From Clostridia bacterium (GTDB lineage: Bacteria; Bacillota; Clostridia; Christensenellales; Borkfalkiaceae), in assembly GCA_900770185.1 (NCBI GenBank), contig CAAGJM010000009.1:1-35779 (forward strand): a stretch of DNA of 35,779 nucleotides. The letters are read 5' to 3'. Under the pieces are notes generated by a model, which ran no database searches, was not told the DNA's origin, and saw nothing but the letters and a program-made list of their open reading frames with translations. Of this stretch, positions 16,714 to 23,835 are shown in pieces (position 1 is the first letter of the stretch; every line of letters begins with the position of its first letter). The position numbers and the translations under genes were made by a program.

Positions 16714-17532
16714 ATGAGTAACGAAGTTAAAGTTTTCCACGACGAGCAAAAAAAAGACTATGTTTACAGCCATTTGGTGCACCGTAAGCCAACGCTTGAC
16801 GCGTTTTCGATGCACACGCATAACCTGTACGAAATAATTTATTTTATAAAAGGCGACGCGTCGCTTATAATAGAAGACAAAACGTATAAACTTAAAAAGG
16901 ACGATTTGCTTTTAATTCGCCCGACGGAATATCACTTTATAAAAATAGATTCGCCGCTCGATTATGAGCGGTACGATATTTTGTTCGAACCGCAGAAACT
17001 TAAAATAACGAACGTTTCGACCGTACCCGAAACCCTTGAAGTTATAAACCTTGAAACCTACCCCGTTATAAAAGATATTTTTAATCGGCTCGACTACTAT
17101 CATTCGGAATTTTCCGAAAGCGATTTTAAAGACCTGTTTTCAATGCTGCTTAAAGAACTTTTTTATAATCTCACGGTAAGCGACAGCCCGTCCGTACGCG
17201 ACAAAACCGCGCCGAAAAACCCGAACTTATCTAAAATGCTTAAATACTTAAACGACAACATTTATACCGTTAAAAGCGTAAAGGAACTTGCCGATAAATT
17301 CTTCGTGACGGAAAGTTACGTTTTCCAACTGTTTAAAAAAGAGCTTAAAATCACCCCTAAAAAATATATAAACGACAAGCGGCTTTTAAAAGCGCAAAGT
17401 TTAATATTATCCGGCGTTTTGCCGACGAGCGCGTATTTAACCGTCGGGTTTAACGACTACGCCGCCTTTTACCGCGCTTACGTTAAATTTTTCGGCTGCG
17501 CCCCGTCGAAAGAAAAAATCCGCCACGAATAA
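16714..17532 (+). CDS. AraC-family transcriptional regulator
   Basis: An N-terminal cupin-like sensor domain (about 20-110, with FSMHTHNLYEIIYFIKG and LLLIRPTEYHF) and a C-terminal double helix-turn-helix (about 170-270, VKSVKELADKFFVTESYVF and the second helix around FNDYAAFYRAYVKFFG). Length 272 aa is usual. It is divergent from the two-oxidoreductase/nagBA operon, with a 158-bp shared control region, and is the likely sugar-responsive regulator of it. No ribosome site precedes the ATG; promoter spacing indicates a leaderless mRNA. Confidence 0.92.
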   Translation: MSNEVKVFHDEQKKDYVYSHLVHRKPTLDAFSMHTHNLYEIIYFIKGDASLIIEDKTYKLKKDDLLLIRPTEYHFIKIDSPLDYERYDILFEPQKLKITNVSTVPETLEVINLETYPVIKDIFNRLDYYHSEFSESDFKDLFSMLLKELFYNLTVSDSPSVRDKTAPKNPNLSKMLKYLNDNIYTVKSVKELADKFFVTESYVFQLFKKELKITPKKYINDKRLLKAQSLILSGVLPTSAYLTVGFNDYAAFYRAYVKFFGCAPSKEKIRHE

Positions 17533-17561
17533 TTTAAAAGAACGGAAAGTCGAAATTTAAG

Positions 17562-17597
17562 CAATTAAAAAGAAGCGACGTTCGCTTCCTTTAATTG
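17562..17597 (+). terminator. Terminator-like hairpin after araC
   Basis: GAAGCGA/TCGCTTC (17572-17578, 17582-17588) extended by CAATTAAA/TTTAATTG gives a long stem with a 3-nt loop. It runs directly into a tandem repeat. Confidence 0.6.
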
Positions 17598-17657
17598 ACG
17601 GGTTGTTTTAAACTAATTGACGGGTTGTTTTAAACTAATTGACGGGTTGTTTTAAAC
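17592..17657. repeat. Three perfect 22-bp tandem repeats
   Basis: Three identical head-to-tail units beginning TAATTGACGGG and ending GTTTTAAAC (17592-17613, 17614-17635, 17636-17657). The third copy contains the stop codon and last two bases of the preceding codon of the leftward GTPase gene, so the array looks like an expansion of that gene's 3' end. No spacers, so not CRISPR. Confidence 0.95.
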
Positions 17658-18587
17658 GAGGTTTAAAACTTCGTCCTCGCCGCTCGGCGCGGGTATTTCT
17701 TTAACGTCAAGCCCTTCCAAAACGACCTGCTCGTCCTGCGCGCCCCTGAAACGCATATAGTGTATGCGGGCAAGCACGTGAACCCACGCTTTGTTTTTAA
17801 GTTTAATATCGCCCTTATAAGAGAGTAAGTGCCCTAAAAGCTGAATATCGTTGGCGCAACAGGTCATTGCAAACCTGCCCGCAACGAAGGTTTTGGGCGG
17901 CAGTTTTTTAGAGAAAACCGCCATGCAGTCAAACTCTATAAGCTTGTTGTCGTAACGCTCTTTCGACTCGAAAGTGTCGATATACCAGATGCCGAAGTCG
18001 CGCGGGGTTAAAACGATTTTTTCACCCTTAACGTCAAACGGCAAATCGCTGTCGAGTTTTAACTGCTTGCCGTCTTTATCGAGCGCTATCGCCATGCAGC
18101 GGTTGTTCATAAGTTTAACGTTGCGCTTCATCTGCGAAGTTTCTTCAACGGGTTTGCACCTGTTTATGATAACGAGTTCGCTTGCCGAAATCATATTCTG
18201 ATAGAGCTGGCGCATGGCGTTTAACTCTTCGTTGAACTTTTCGCCGCTTATAATGGTTATGGTTTGTTGCAAGTCAAAGAATTTGGGCATTTTGATATCG
18301 TCAAAGCCCCAGGCTTCGTTCGCTTCGACGAAAATAACCTGCGGGCGATACTTTTTAACCTGCTCGGTTATAACCTTTTCGGTAAAATCGTTAAGGTTTA
18401 AAATGCTTGAAACAAAGGTGTTTTTGCCGCTTAACTTTGCTTCGTCGTACTCCTCTTCTCCGTTTTCGAGTTTTAAAACGAGGGCTTTGCCCACGTCGCC
18501 GAAATCGCCGTTTATAAGCGATTCTTCAATAAATTTAGTCTTTCCGCTACCTTTCGTGCCGCGGATAAATAGTACGGGTATTCCCAT
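17652..18587 (-). CDS. G3E-like GTPase fused to TIGR03943/DUF1980-like domain
   Basis: N-terminal P-loop GTPase resembling the CobW/G3E metal-chaperone group: GTKGSGKT (10-17), a strand ending VIFVEANEAWG (84-94) and LVIINRCKP (138-146) in the position of the guanine-specificity motif. From about residue 200 the sequence changes to YIDTFESK, then GRFAMTCCANDIQLLG (237-252), which resembles the conserved R-F-x-x-x-C-C-A-x-D core of TIGR03943/DUF1980 proteins, normally partners of a permease and a CobW-type GTPase. I infer a fusion of two proteins usually separate, with a role in metal or thiol handling. It is last in a three-gene unit; AAAAGGAG precedes the ATG. Confidence 0.6.
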   Translation of the reverse strand: MGIPVLFIRGTKGSGKTKFIEESLINGDFGDVGKALVLKLENGEEEYDEAKLSGKNTFVSSILNLNDFTEKVITEQVKKYRPQVIFVEANEAWGFDDIKMPKFFDLQQTITIISGEKFNEELNAMRQLYQNMISASELVIINRCKPVEETSQMKRNVKLMNNRCMAIALDKDGKQLKLDSDLPFDVKGEKIVLTPRDFGIWYIDTFESKERYDNKLIEFDCMAVFSKKLPPKTFVAGRFAMTCCANDIQLLGHLLSYKGDIKLKNKAWVHVLARIHYMRFRGAQDEQVVLEGLDVKEIPAPSGEDEVLNLV

Positions 18588-18633
18588 AATTTGCTCCTTT
18601 TAGTAAAAACGTTTGCTATAAAGCACGCTTTTA

Positions 18634-19179
18634 CTAACGTTTATCGTTAAACAAGTTTTTTATATCGGCAGAAAACAAATTCAAAATTCTTTTTCCGTCC
18701 TCTAAGTTAGTTATAAGCGTTTTGCCGTTTTTTATATCTTCGCTTAATATTACGGTTACGCGCGGGTTAAATTCCTTTATTTTTTCAATCGCTTCTATGC
18801 GCTCGTCTCCAAAAAATCCGCTTAAAACAACGGCGTCTGCGTCGCGCGTTACGTTTGTAAGCCCCTCGTCGGTTAAATACGCGCCCTTTTCAACGTATCC
18901 GATTATAAGGTTTTCGTCTATATCGCCGCAAGGTCTTGTAACTCTTAAAATATCGCCCGTTTTACCGTTAGGGGCGTAATTGACGACGACCCTATCCGCC
19001 GCTACCGCCGATTTTATATAATTATCGAAGACCGCGCAGTTGACGCACTCTGCGTCGCACTCGCCGCAAGACGGGTTTGCGGGAAATATATAAACGCCTT
19101 TTTCGCCGCCGTAAAGCCGTTCTATAAACTTTTGCTTATTTTCGGTTATGTCGCCCGTTATTATATCCAACTTAATCAT
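18634..19179 (-). CDS. Four-cysteine protein of unknown function, 181 aa
   Basis: No family recognised with confidence. Residues 38-48 carry a C-x2-C-x3-C-x2-C cluster (NPSCGECDAECVNC), suggesting a zinc or iron-sulfur site. The opening KLDIITGDITENKQKFIE resembles the first strand and loop of a P-loop protein but lacks the GKS/T lysine. Later alternating strands and helices (DAVVLSGFF, RVTVILSED) fit a Rossmann-like or degenerate GTPase fold. Its start overlaps the preceding stop by 8 bp, and the GTPase-fusion gene follows 46 bp later, so the two probably work together. Confidence 0.7.
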   Translation of the reverse strand: MIKLDIITGDITENKQKFIERLYGGEKGVYIFPANPSCGECDAECVNCAVFDNYIKSAVAADRVVVNYAPNGKTGDILRVTRPCGDIDENLIIGYVEKGAYLTDEGLTNVTRDADAVVLSGFFGDERIEAIEKIKEFNPRVTVILSEDIKNGKTLITNLEDGKRILNLFSADIKNLFNDKR

Positions 19180-19396
19180 CTGAACTTATCCATCCGGCGG
19201 TCTTTCTTTCTTCGGGCGGCAAGTTTTTAAATTCGTCGGTTATATCGTAACCTAAAACGTTCACGAGCACTTCGAACTCTTCAAAACTCAACTCGTCTTT
19301 TCCGTACATAAAATACAAAGTTTCTAAAATATCTTCTTTCGTTGCGCCTTGCTTTTTCAACGCTTCAAAACTTTCTTTCGCTTCGTCAACCGTCAT
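19172..19396 (-). CDS. Small acidic protein, 74 aa
   Basis: A helical, highly acidic and lysine-rich soluble protein with no recognised domain (ATKEDILETLYFMYGKDELS is its central stretch). AGAGG lies upstream of the ATG and a promoter is evident. It is the first gene of the trio with the four-Cys protein and GTPase fusion and overlaps the former, so it is probably a real member of the same system. Confidence 0.65.
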   Translation of the reverse strand: MTVDEAKESFEALKKQGATKEDILETLYFMYGKDELSFEEFEVLVNVLGYDITDEFKNLPPEERKTAGWISSDD

Positions 19397-19422
19397 ATAC
19401 TGCCTCTTAAATATTTTTATAC

Positions 19423-19451
19423 ATAATAGCGCTATTTTTTAAAAAAAACAA
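19423..19451 (-). promoter_or_regulatory. Promoter of the small-protein/GTPase operon
   Basis: Leftward TTGTTT (19446-19451), 17 bp, TATTAT (19423-19428). Confidence 0.55.
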
Positions 19452-19503
19452 GTTTTTTATTATTTACGAAATTAAGTCGCCTTAAAAGCCGCCGTTTTCA
19501 ACG

Positions 19504-19526
19504 AAAAAGCCGACCCGAAGGTCGGC
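19504..19526 (-). terminator. UUCG-loop terminator of the lipoprotein gene
   Basis: Leftward GCCGACC-TTCG-GGTCGGC followed by T5. The same 22 bases recur as the gapA terminator (20736-20757). Confidence 0.85.
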
Positions 19527-19545
19527 TCGTTATTTTCTATGAAAA

Positions 19546-20310
19546 TTAAGTTTTATTTAAAATTTGTTTCGGAATGGTTATAACAGTGTCGTTCACGTCT
19601 ATAAACTCGCAAACGTAAGTTTTTTTACCGTATACCGCCGTCGCTTTTAATCCGCGCGCGCCGACGGATAAAGTTAAGCTTGAAATATCGTTGTCAACCA
19701 ATTTAAGCGCGGAGTGTTTTAAAACGTAATTGCCGCCGTCTTCGCTTGCAAACGCTTTTATATTAAAGGACAAACACCTTAAATAAAGACCGAAGTCATA
19801 CTGAGGGTTACTGAAAATATTGAACCTGTTTCTGTTTATCTGATAAAAATATGACGTTTTGTCAATATTAGCGCACGAGTATTCGTCAGAACGCTCTTCG
19901 CCCGTATAATACGACCCGTCGTATATAAACATATACGATTTGACGCAATAATTAAGTTCGCTGTTTACGCTGTCTGAACGCGCATAAATATTGCCGTCTT
20001 CGTATTTAAAATACGCCGTATTGTCAATAGTAAAAGTGTAACTTTCGGCATTAAGAATATCGTCAATCAAGCTTTTTACGGTCACCGCTTTGGTTTCGTC
20101 GGTATTATCGTTGTTGCCGCTATTATCGTTGCCGATGTTATTATCGTTATTTTTACTATCGCCGTTGGATACATTATCGTCGGTTATATTCCATCCGCCG
20201 TTGTCGTCAGATTTGTCTTTTCCGTCGCTTACTTTATCGCATCCGACGAGCAAAATCGCCGCCGCAACGACTGAAAGAAGAACCGCAAACCACTTTTTTA
20301 AATTTTTCAT
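19546..20310 (-). CDS. Lipoprotein of unknown function
   Basis: Signal peptide of the lipoprotein class: basic start, hydrophobic core, lipobox LVGC with the modified Cys24. Residues 25-75 are a low-complexity Asp/Asn/Gly/Ser linker, and the rest (about 75-254) is a globular domain with many Tyr and strand-like segments (ESYTFTIDNTAYFKYEDGN), resembling LppX/LolA-type or repeat substrate-binding shapes only loosely. It should be anchored to the outer face of the membrane. AAGGAG precedes the ATG. It is divergent from the small XRE regulator. Confidence 0.8.
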   Translation of the reverse strand: MKNLKKWFAVLLSVVAAAILLVGCDKVSDGKDKSDDNGGWNITDDNVSNGDSKNNDNNIGNDNSGNNDNTDETKAVTVKSLIDDILNAESYTFTIDNTAYFKYEDGNIYARSDSVNSELNYCVKSYMFIYDGSYYTGEERSDEYSCANIDKTSYFYQINRNRFNIFSNPQYDFGLYLRCLSFNIKAFASEDGGNYVLKHSALKLVDNDISSLTLSVGARGLKATAVYGKKTYVCEFIDVNDTVITIPKQILNKT

Positions 20311-20340
20311 ATTAACTCCTTAGTCACCATATTTAAACGC

Positions 20341-20352
20341 ATTATAATGCAA
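20341..20352. promoter_or_regulatory. Palindrome over the lipoprotein -10
   Basis: The leftward -10 TATAAT (revcomp at 20341-20346) lies in the symmetric GCATTATAATGC (about 20340-20351), and a second imperfect palindrome (GCAAG...CTTGC) lies just upstream. Either could be an operator. Confidence 0.35.
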
Positions 20353-20421
20353 GAAGTTAAAACTTGCTTGCAAAGGTTTTGAATATCTTACCGGGTGGCA
20401 AAATATTTATCTCTTTAAAAT

Positions 20422-20470
20422 TATACTCTATATATAGAGCATTGTCAAGAGTTAGAGTATAACATAAAAT
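20422..20470 (+). promoter_or_regulatory. Promoter and operator of the XRE gene
   Basis: TTGTCA (20442-20447), 17 bp, TAAAAT (20465-20470); the expected start is the A of the ATG at 20477. Upstream is a perfect 14-bp palindrome CTCTATATATAGAG, and the arms TATACTCTA and TAGAGTATA flank the -35, forming overlapping inverted repeats suited to an autoregulatory HTH dimer. Confidence 0.6.
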
Positions 20471-20476
20471 TATTTT

Positions 20477-20677
20477 ATGATAACCTATCGCCCGTTTTAC
20501 GAAACGCTTAAACGCAAAAATATTTCAACCTATACGCTGATAAACACGTTTGGAGTGAGCAGAAGTTTATTAGACAGACTTAAGCACGATAAGCCTATAA
20601 CAACCGTCACACTAAACGATTTATGCACTATTTTAAATTGTGCGGTTGAAGATATATTAGAATATGTTAAAGATTAA
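20477..20677 (+). CDS. Small XRE/Cro-type DNA-binding protein
   Basis: 66-aa protein consisting almost only of a Cro/C1 helix-turn-helix (YTLINTFGVSRSLLDRLKHD, then TTVTLNDLCTILNCAVEDIL). This is the compact Bacillota XRE form. No Shine-Dalgarno; promoter spacing indicates leaderless translation. Palindromic half-sites at its own promoter suggest autoregulation, and it may also control the divergent lipoprotein gene. The stop codon lies within the first arm of its terminator. Confidence 0.9.
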   Translation: MITYRPFYETLKRKNISTYTLINTFGVSRSLLDRLKHDKPITTVTLNDLCTILNCAVEDILEYVKD

Positions 20678-20702
20678 GCCGCCAAAAAGTAGCGGCTTAT
20701 TT
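20675..20702 (+). terminator. Terminator of the XRE gene
   Basis: TAAGCCGC/GCGGCTTA stem (20675-20682, 20692-20699), 9-nt loop, short T run. The gene's TAA stop is the first three bases of the stem. Confidence 0.65.
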
Positions 20703-20735
20703 AATGTCTAAAAAACGTCACCGATTTTAATAACG

Positions 20736-20757
20736 AAAAAGCCGACCCGAAGGTCGG
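20736..20757 (-). terminator. UUCG-loop terminator of gapA
   Basis: Leftward 7-bp GCCGACC/GGTCGGC stem closed by a TTCG tetraloop and followed by T5. T-rich sequence on the other side may let it act both ways. Confidence 0.9.
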
Positions 20758-20781
20758 CTTTTGATTTTTTTTGAACTCTTA

Positions 20782-21837
20782 TTAGATTTCAGCGAAATAT
20801 TTAATGGTTCTGACCATTTGCGAAGTGTAAGAGTTTTCGTTGTCGTACCAAGAAACGACTTGTACCTGATAAGTATCGTCGTCGATTTTGGAAACCATGG
20901 TCTGAGTAGCGTCGAAAAGCGAGCCGTATCTCATACCGACAACGTCGGACGAAACGATTTCGTCGGTGTTGTAACCGAAAGATTCGGTAGTTTGAGCTTT
21001 CATAGCGGCGTTGATACCTTCTTTGGTAACGTCTTTGCCTTTAACAACCGCAACCAAAATGGTGGTGGAACCGGTAGCGGTGGGAACGCGTTGAGCAGAA
21101 CCGATAAGTTTGCCGTTAAGTTCGGGGATAACAAGGCCGATTGCCTTAGCTGCGCCGGTGGAGTTGGGAACGATGTTCATCGCGCCTGCTCTCGAACGAC
21201 GAAGGTCGCCCTTTCTCTGCGGACCGTCAAGAATCATCTGGTCGCCGGTGTAAGCGTGAACGGTGGTCATAATACCCGACTGAATGGGAGCGTAATCGTT
21301 AAGAGCTTTAGCCATGGGAGCGAGGCAGTTCGTGGTGCAGGATGCAGCAGAAATAATGGTGTCGTCTTTGGTTAAAGTCTTGTGGTTTACGTTGTAAACG
21401 ATAGTGGGAAGGTCGTTACCGGCGGGAGCGGAAATAACGACTTTCTTTGCGCCTGCTTTAACGTGCGCTTCGGCTTTTGCTTTGGAAGTATAGAAGCCCG
21501 TGCATTCCAAAACTACGTCAACGCCGAGTTTGCCCCAGGGAAGATCTTCAGCCTTCGGGCAAGCGTAAATGGTGATTTCTTTGCCGTCAACGGTGATGGA
21601 ACCGGGAACGACTACGGTCTTGCCGTCTTCAGCGAGAACGGAATCTTTATAAGAAACTTCGTGAGTTCTTGCATAGTTACCCTGCATGGTGTCGTATTTA
21701 AGAAGATGAGCGAGCATCTTGGGGCTGGTAAGGTCGTTGATAGCAACTACTTCGTAACCTTCGGCATCAAACATTTGTCTGAAAGCCAAACGGCCGATAC
21801 GACCGAAACCGTTAATTGCAACTTTTACATTTGACAT
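20782..21837 (-). CDS. gapA: Glyceraldehyde-3-phosphate dehydrogenase, type I
   Basis: Glycolytic phosphorylating GAPDH. I take the ATG at 21837 (351 aa) because GGAGG lies 8 bp upstream; an in-frame ATG five codons earlier overlaps that site. The NAD fold begins VKVAINGFGRIGRLAFR, Asp35 favours NAD over NADP, the catalytic Cys167 is in SAASCTTNC and its partner is His194 (TTVHAYTGDQ). Slightly long for the family (about 335 aa). A consensus-like promoter, UUCG terminator and biased codon use fit high expression. It stands alone, without pgk or tpi. Confidence 0.97.
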   Translation of the reverse strand: MSNVKVAINGFGRIGRLAFRQMFDAEGYEVVAINDLTSPKMLAHLLKYDTMQGNYARTHEVSYKDSVLAEDGKTVVVPGSITVDGKEITIYACPKAEDLPWGKLGVDVVLECTGFYTSKAKAEAHVKAGAKKVVISAPAGNDLPTIVYNVNHKTLTKDDTIISAASCTTNCLAPMAKALNDYAPIQSGIMTTVHAYTGDQMILDGPQRKGDLRRSRAGAMNIVPNSTGAAKAIGLVIPELNGKLIGSAQRVPTATGSTTILVAVVKGKDVTKEGINAAMKAQTTESFGYNTDEIVSSDVVGMRYGSLFDATQTMVSKIDDDTYQVQVVSWYDNENSYTSQMVRTIKYFAEI

Positions 21838-21943
21838 AAATTTGTCCTCCAAAAATTTAACGTTCGTTAAAATTTATTTTTTACTTTTTGCCTTTCGGCT
21901 TTTTACCATTGCTTATTATACAATACTAAAATTTTTAAGTCAA
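21838..21943 (-). promoter_or_regulatory. gapA promoter and structured leader
   Basis: Leftward TTGACT (21938-21943), 17 bp, TATAAT (21915-21920). The leader of about 70 nt contains GCC-GAAA-GGC and the near-palindrome TTTAACG-AA-CGTTAAA just before the ribosome site; the latter could be a control hairpin or operator. Confidence 0.75.
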
Positions 21944-22044
21944 TTATTTTTTACGATTTATTTTTTCGCTCGCCCGATACTGCATAAACCGATTTGAAAC
22001 GGCAATAAACCTAAACCCGCAACGATATAACTAATTGCGACGAC

Positions 22045-23160
22045 CTATTTGAGGTTTTCGGGATTTAAACACTTCAATTCGTCTAAGACGAACAAGCCGT
22101 TTTTGCGGATGAGCACGTCGTCGAAGTAAACTTCGCCGCCGCCGTAAGGTTCGGTCATAATCAGTACGAAATCCCAGTGAAGCGCGGACTTGTTGCCGTT
22201 ATCGCACTCGTCGTAGCAGCTGCCGGGGGTAAAGTGAACGGAACCCGAAATTTTTTCGTCGAACAAAATATCTCCCATCGGCTCGTTTATATAGGGGTTT
22301 AAGCCGAAAGAAAATTCGCCGACGTATCTTGCCCCTTCGTCGATATTCAAAAACTCGTTGAGTTTATCGGTGTAATTAGCGGCGGCGTTTACTATCTTGC
22401 CGTCCTTAAACTCTAAACGCACGTTTTCAAACTTAATTCCGCTTTTTATGGACGGCGCGTTGTAGGTTATATATCCGTTCACGCTGTTTTTAACGGGCGC
22501 GGTGTACAGCTCTCCGTCGGGGATATTGCGCTCGCCGCTGCACTTAACGGCAGGCAGCCCTTTAATCGAAAAAGTAAGGTCGGTGTTTTTGGCAAGCAAA
22601 CGCACCTTGTCGGTCTTTTCCATAAGTGCTTTGAGCGAGTCCATAGCCTTTGCCATTTTTGCGTAGTCCATGGTGCAGACGTTAAAATAATAATCTTCGA
22701 ACGCTTCGGTAGACTTGCCCGCAAGCTGAGCCATGGCGGGGTTCGGGTATCTTAAAACTACCCACTTCGTCCCGTTCACCCTTAGTTCGCTGTGCACTTT
22801 GTGGTTATATATCGACTGATACATACCGTTCTTTTCGCCGTTTACGTCCGAAAGTTCGTAAGCGTTGTCGCCGCCGCGAATGCCGATGTACGCGTCCATA
22901 TCTTTCATAATATAGCTATCGTACTTGGTCATAAGTTTTATGGTTTCTTCGTCCGCGCCGTTTATTATATCCCTTAAAACTTTATTGTCGCGTATCTGAA
23001 CGAAGGGAATCCCTCCCGCCGCGTAAACGCTTTTAACCAGTTCTTTGACGAGCGCGTCGTCAATTCCGAACGCTTCGATTAAACATTTTTCGCCTTTTTG
23101 AATATTGACGGAATAATTAACGAGCGTATCCGCAAGTTTTTTTATTCTTAAATCTAACAT
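22045..23160 (-). CDS. Aminopeptidase, peptidase family M29
   Basis: Cytoplasmic metallo-aminopeptidase of the AmpS/aminopeptidase T group, releasing N-terminal residues from peptides. Length 371 aa is slightly below the family norm (about 400). C-terminal metal-site stretches are visible: NIPDGELYTAP with Glu, YVGEFSFGLNP with Glu, and SVHFTPGSC plus ALHWDFVLIM with the His and Asp ligands. AAGGAG lies 9 bases before the ATG. It is transcribed divergently from maf. Confidence 0.93.
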   Translation of the reverse strand: MLDLRIKKLADTLVNYSVNIQKGEKCLIEAFGIDDALVKELVKSVYAAGGIPFVQIRDNKVLRDIINGADEETIKLMTKYDSYIMKDMDAYIGIRGGDNAYELSDVNGEKNGMYQSIYNHKVHSELRVNGTKWVVLRYPNPAMAQLAGKSTEAFEDYYFNVCTMDYAKMAKAMDSLKALMEKTDKVRLLAKNTDLTFSIKGLPAVKCSGERNIPDGELYTAPVKNSVNGYITYNAPSIKSGIKFENVRLEFKDGKIVNAAANYTDKLNEFLNIDEGARYVGEFSFGLNPYINEPMGDILFDEKISGSVHFTPGSCYDECDNGNKSALHWDFVLIMTEPYGGGEVYFDDVLIRKNGLFVLDELKCLNPENLK

Positions 23161-23179
23161 AAGCTGTCTCCTTTACTAA

Positions 23180-23209
23180 ATATTACCACATTTTTATAAA
23201 AGTTTGCAA
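23180..23209 (-). promoter_or_regulatory. Promoter of the M29 aminopeptidase
   Basis: Leftward TTGCAA (23204-23209), 18 bp, TAATAT (23180-23185). Confidence 0.55.
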
Positions 23210-23224
23210 TAAAAATTCTATTGC

Positions 23225-23253
23225 TTTACAAACCGCGCGTTTTATTATATAAT
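23225..23253 (+). promoter_or_regulatory. Promoter of maf, probably leaderless
   Basis: TTTACA (23225-23230), 17 bp, TATAAT (23248-23253). Expected start is 23260, the A of the ATG; no Shine-Dalgarno is present. Confidence 0.65.
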
Positions 23254-23259
23254 TGATTG

Positions 23260-23835
23260 ATGAAAATAATACTTGCAAGCGGTTCGCCGAGAAGAAGCGA
23301 ACTCCTTAAAACCGCGGGGTTTTCGTTCACCGTTATAAAAAGCAACGTTTCGGAAAATATCTGCAAACGCCTCCCCCCGCATTTATACTCGGAAACCCTT
23401 GCCGAAATGAAAGGGCGCGACGTTTACGAGAACTTGTTAACCGATAAACGCGGCGCGGTGGTCGTGTCGGCGGACACGGTGGTTTACTATAAAGGCAAAT
23501 ATCTTTTAAAGCCGAAAGACGCCGAGGAAGCGGAAAGTTTTTTAAAAGCGTTATCCGCAAACACGCACGAAGTTTACACGGGCTACTCGGTCATTTCGGA
23601 CAGTTGCAAAATAACCTCGTTCGAGCGGACGCTCGTCACCTTTAACGAGCTTAGCGACGAAGTTATAAAGAGTTATATAAATTCGGGCAAGTATATCGGA
23701 AAAGCGGGCGGCTACGGCATACAGGACGGGTTCCCGCTCGTCAAAAAAATCGACGGCGATTACGATAACGTGGTGGGGCTTCCCACACAGAAAATCAAAA
23801 ATATTTTAAACGGAATTTTAAAATATGAGAAGTAA
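23260..23835 (+). CDS. maf: Maf-type nucleoside triphosphate pyrophosphatase
   Basis: House-cleaning pyrophosphatase that hydrolyses dTTP/UTP or modified NTPs; older name septum formation inhibitor. Family signatures: ILASGSPRRSELL at the N-terminus, VSADTVV in the middle and GKAGGYGIQDGF then VVGLP near the end. I choose ATG 23260 (191 aa); a TTG one codon upstream would lie before the predicted transcription start. Its 3' end overlaps the mreB-like gene by 11 bp, a pairing of Maf with cell-shape genes seen widely in Bacillota. Confidence 0.93.
   Translation: MKIILASGSPRRSELLKTAGFSFTVIKSNVSENICKRLPPHLYSETLAEMKGRDVYENLLTDKRGAVVVSADTVVYYKGKYLLKPKDAEEAESFLKALSANTHEVYTGYSVISDSCKITSFERTLVTFNELSDEVIKSYINSGKYIGKAGGYGIQDGFPLVKKIDGDYDNVVGLPTQKIKNILNGILKYEK

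Noticed and set aside
17592..17657. Short repeats as a CRISPR array
   Set aside because: The units are contiguous with no spacers, and no cas gene is nearby.
17592..17657. Similarity of CCCGTCAATT in the repeat to a conserved 16S rRNA segment
   Set aside because: Only about nine bases match and the rest diverges; no rRNA context.
21838..21852. Earlier ATG for gapA
   Set aside because: It lies on the GGAGG that serves the downstream ATG and adds residues absent from the family.
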